Positions 15,868 through 17,819 of a DNA stretch of 17,819 bases are shown in pieces (the stretch's first letter is position 1; each line of letters starts with the position of its first letter). The DNA is from Pavlovales sp. CCMP2436 (Eukaryota > Haptophyta > Pavlovophyceae > Pavlovales). The position numbers and the translations under genes are program-made. The DNA is taken from positions 230,477-248,295 of the forward strand of contig MU631487.1 of NCBI GenBank assembly GCA_026770615.1, read 5' to 3'. The notes beneath the pieces were generated by a model, which was not told the DNA's origin, ran no database searches, and worked only from the letters and a program-made list of their open reading frames with translations.

Positions 15868-16632
15868 ATGGTGCTACACCGGCTCTTTCTCTGCTCGGGC
15901 CAGGCCGACCGCAACATGATCGACGTTGACCGCACGGACTCGTTACAGTTTGATATATCACCAGGTATCTCGCTTTCGAGCAAGGAAAGCATGTACGTCC
16001 AACTGGAGTCGGCGAGCATTCCAATCGTCCAGCCAAACGTAAACTCCAAAAAAACAGCATGATTACGCTATTGCGGCCTGGCGACCAGTCAACGGTCGTC
16101 ACGGCTCCAGTTAGTAACTATACCAGCAGTGAGAGCCTGGCGACGGCTATTAGCTCTACAGCCGTCTTCGGAGCGGCCAGGCTGGTGACATACTCGAGTT
16201 CCACAAACAGGCTCGCATTTACCCACAATCAGGCGAGCTCTATCTCGATCGTGACTGCCTCTTCAACAATGCAGCTGATAGGCATCAATCGCTTCAACGA
16301 CCTGGTCATTCCACCGGGGACTCCGACGTCTGCACCGCGCATGCTCGACAATCGGGAGCCCGTTCGATTCTGGTTCCTGTGAATCGTTCGAGTTGGACGT
16401 CCAGGACAGCCTTAAATCCACAGGGGATTCCACGACTAATCTGCTTGCGTGCATCCCCCAGAACGTCGCTTATGGCAATATATTGACCTTTAAGAATGAC
16501 TCAGCGCCATACATGAATGCTCGACGCCGTAATCATTTAACTATCAGCATCCAGCTTCTTGACGAGAACCAGCTCCCCTATGACACGCAACGACTTGAGC
16601 TCTCTATCGTGCTCGACATCATGCTTGCGTAA
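15868..16632 (+). pseudogene. penton-like minor capsid protein (single jelly roll), frameshifted
   Basis: The vertex protein of Polinton-like virions. The start at 15868 is supported by the upstream motif. Segments: 15868 to about 16056, with SLQFDISPGISLSSKESMYV (the N-terminal strand pair); about 16059-16370, with a Thr/Ser-rich strand region and MQLIGINRF; and about 16372-16632, with LLACIPQNVAYGNILTF and HLTISIQLLDENQLPYDTQ, the typical C-terminal end of these proteins. The total of about 254 codons fits the family. Frame changes near 16057 and 16370 inactivate it. The order penton, small basic protein, major capsid follows on the same strand with short gaps. Assignment rests on recalled family patterns, not a search. 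Confidence 0.65.
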
Positions 16633-16648
16633 GCGTCTTTACCGCCTC

Positions 16649-16661
16649 AAAATAAATATCT
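16649..16661 (+). promoter_or_regulatory. A-rich upstream motif
   Basis: AAAATAAATATCT, 34 nt before ATG 16683 and 17 nt after the penton stop. AATAAA could also serve as the penton poly(A) signal. Confidence 0.55.
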
Positions 16662-16682
16662 GAGTTACAGCCAGTCGAAAAA

Positions 16683-16993
16683 ATGCAGTTAGGTAGATTT
16701 CTAGGTCGAGTTGCCCGGTTCGGGTCGCGCGCGATTCCAGCAATACAAAAATTTGGCAAGCAGGGAGGCACGTTTCTTAATACCGCTGCAGAGGTAGCCT
16801 CGCGGGTTGCTATAACGGCTCGGTCAGGCCTAACCGCGATAGAGAACAGCGAGTTCGGTCGAATCCCAGGGCTGGCAAGCTCATTGGCTTGGGCCGCGAT
16901 GCTACAAACGCTCTCGACGTGGCCGCTCGGTTCGCTGGGCGTGCGGGCAATTTCGCAGCTGGCGTGGGCAATCTAAAGAGCTTCGTGGGCTAA
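16683..16993 (+). pseudogene. small basic amphipathic virion-type protein (adenovirus pVI/pX-like), frameshifted
   Basis: ATG 16683 is followed by a strongly amphipathic Arg/Phe/Gly-rich N-terminus (GRFLGRVARFGSRAIPAIQK) and Ala-rich helices, as in membrane-lytic or core proteins of adenoviruses and Polintons. The first frame ends TAA 16974-16976. A +1 frame from about 16886 encodes a better continuation (ALDVAARFAGRAGNFAAGVG) ending TAA 16991-16993, so a frameshift is likely. It lies between penton and capsid genes, where such proteins commonly sit. The role in capsid disassembly or DNA condensation is inferred from composition and position only. Confidence 0.5.
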
Positions 16994-17059
16994 CGAGCCA
17001 GTTTGAACGCGTAGCCAATTTGAGGAGTGGCTGAGATCGAGTGTACCAAGAACACATCC

Positions 17060-17072
17060 AAATAAAAATCTA
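17060..17072 (+). promoter_or_regulatory. A-rich upstream motif of the capsid gene
   Basis: AAATAAAAATCTA, 30 nt before ATG 17090, matching 15836 and 16649. Confidence 0.55.
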
Positions 17073-17089
17073 CCGCTCTTATACAACGA

Positions 17090-17686
17090 ATGGTAATGGA
17101 GAGCCTCCCGGACTTCTATCGCTACGAACCGCGCGCCATTGCCCCGCCAGCTGAGATGATACGGCATTATCTGACTTCTACGGGCGGGGGTGCCGCTGTG
17201 TCCGGCGGTCAGAAGAGTGACTTTCAGATCCCTTGCGGTTTGCCAGGCCTCCATCTCGACGGCTCGCAAACTGTTCTGTCGTTCACCATCAATAACAACA
17301 ACGCGACTCCTATGACTCTGGACGGTGGTGCTCAGGCCTGTATTGCCTCGCTGGAGCTCTGTTTTGGCAGCCAGTACCTGAGCTCGATCCAAGAGTACGG
17401 AGCGCTTTTCAGCCTGGTCCAGGATTTTACGACGGATCTCGATTCGCTACGAAGCTCGGGCACGGTTCGGGGTATCGCCGACTTTTCGCCGTCTGGAGTC
17501 GCGTCTGCCGGGCAGATCAAGGATACGTATTACAGTCGCGCTGAAGCTACCATCCCGGCTAACAGCTCGCTGACTATTGCTCTGCCCCTCATGTGCCCGA
17601 TTGGGACACTCGGGATGAAGGCGATTGCGCTCAGTCAGCTCCATGACAGTATATATTATATTCAGAACAGTCAGACGCCAGCTTGA
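17090..17686 (+). CDS. probable major capsid protein, N-terminal half only
   Basis: 198 codons, ATG to TGA, with no internal stop. After a short acidic N-terminus the pattern DFQIPCGLPGLHLDGSQTVL, a strand-rich middle, SLELCFGSQYLSSIQEYGAL and the closing LTIALPLMCPIGTLG resembles the first jelly roll of DJR major capsid proteins of PLVs and adintoviruses. A complete protein would be two to three times longer; this one ends near two TA-rich tracts (17647-17668 and 17695-17707), so it is probably truncated. ATG 17096 (MES) is an alternative start. The preceding motif and the penton and basic-protein neighbours support a late structural module. The other large candidate for a structural role is 10458-11894. 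Confidence 0.55.
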   Translation: MVMESLPDFYRYEPRAIAPPAEMIRHYLTSTGGGAAVSGGQKSDFQIPCGLPGLHLDGSQTVLSFTINNNNATPMTLDGGAQACIASLELCFGSQYLSSIQEYGALFSLVQDFTTDLDSLRSSGTVRGIADFSPSGVASAGQIKDTYYSRAEATIPANSSLTIALPLMCPIGTLGMKAIALSQLHDSIYYIQNSQTPA

Positions 17687-17697
17687 ATCCCTATCAG

Positions 17698-17713
17698 TAT
17701 ATATATAGCGGCT
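17698..17713. repeat. TATATATATAGCGGCT, inverted partner of 100-117
   Basis: Reverse complement AGCCGCTATATATATA. The left copy at 100-117 reads AGCCGCTAATATATATA, one base longer. The two copies bracket the viral gene block. Confidence 0.75.
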
Positions 17714-17714
17714 G

Positions 17715-17819
17715 ATGGGCGTGAGTCCGATGGAGGCGGCCGCGCGCATCAAGAAGCAACTCATCGACACGATCGGTACGATCGCGGCACGCGGCCATGC
17801 GCAGCTGCTGCTCGCGCGC
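17715..17819 (+). CDS. partial ORF running off the window
   Basis: 35 codons open from ATG 17715 to the last base. GC-rich, beginning MGVSPMEAAARIKKQLID, apparently helical with alternating charges. A TATATATATA tract ends about 8 nt upstream of the ATG. Too short to identify; it may be host flank or a further viral gene. Confidence 0.35.
   Translation, partial: MGVSPMEAAARIKKQLIDTIGTIAARGHAQLLLAR

Noticed and set aside
1..17819. UAG reassigned to an amino acid throughout the window
   Set aside because: In-frame TGA (8860, 11162, 11532, 14664) and TAA (261, 8755) codons plus many frameshifts show general decay. The Copia frame also ends in TAG at a usual C-terminus. Kept only as a test in the findings.

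Overview
The window looks like eukaryotic nuclear DNA carrying a decayed endogenous DNA virus of the Polinton / Polinton-like virus (PLV) / adintovirus group. The viral segment is interrupted by a younger Ty1/Copia LTR retrotransposon. Evidence for the virus: a protein-primed family B DNA polymerase (pPolB), an A32/FtsK-HerA-type packaging ATPase, a penton-like minor capsid protein, a probable double-jelly-roll major capsid N-terminal half, and small basic or amphipathic virion-type proteins. The host cannot be named from the sequence. GC-rich codon use, the Copia element and the absence of recognisable introns would fit a protist, alga or fungus.

Layout: 1-121 is flank ending in a (TA)n tract. 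About 122-2345 (+) is the pPolB pseudogene. 2536-8176 is the Copia element, with 308-bp LTRs and GGTTC target duplications. 8222-9141 (+) is a broken palm-domain polymerase/primase of TVpol-like type. 9142-9717 is AT-richer with small unassigned frames. 9718-10335 (-) is a lipase-like alpha/beta hydrolase with a full catalytic triad but one TAG. 10458-11894 (-) is a large unassigned, beta-rich-looking gene. 12004-12597 (+) is a basic, proline-rich reading frame. 12878-13087 (-) is a small ORF, 13138-14453 (-) a proline-rich protein, 14478-15248 (-) the packaging ATPase, and 15275-15733 (-) a small coiled-coil/proline-rich protein. The rightward module follows: penton (15868-16632), a pVI/pX-like basic amphipathic protein (16683-16993), and a capsid protein truncated after about one jelly roll (17090-17686). 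At 17698-17713 a (TA)n-AGCGGCT tract mirrors the one at 100-117. A GC-rich ORF then runs off the window end.

Nearly all viral genes carry frameshifts and/or nonsense codons, so the virus is inactive here. Its gene order and several control signals are still legible. An AT-rich motif (roughly AAAATAAAWATCT) recurs 24-34 nt upstream of the ATG of seven viral genes on both strands and is the most system-like signal in the window. The Copia copy is also dead: five in-frame stops (all TAG), a 25-bp frameshifting duplication and an inverted duplication in the integrase core. Its LTRs differ at six positions, all transitions, which suggests cytosine deamination. No viral integrase, maturation protease or superfamily 3 helicase, and no tRNA, rRNA or CRISPR, was seen.
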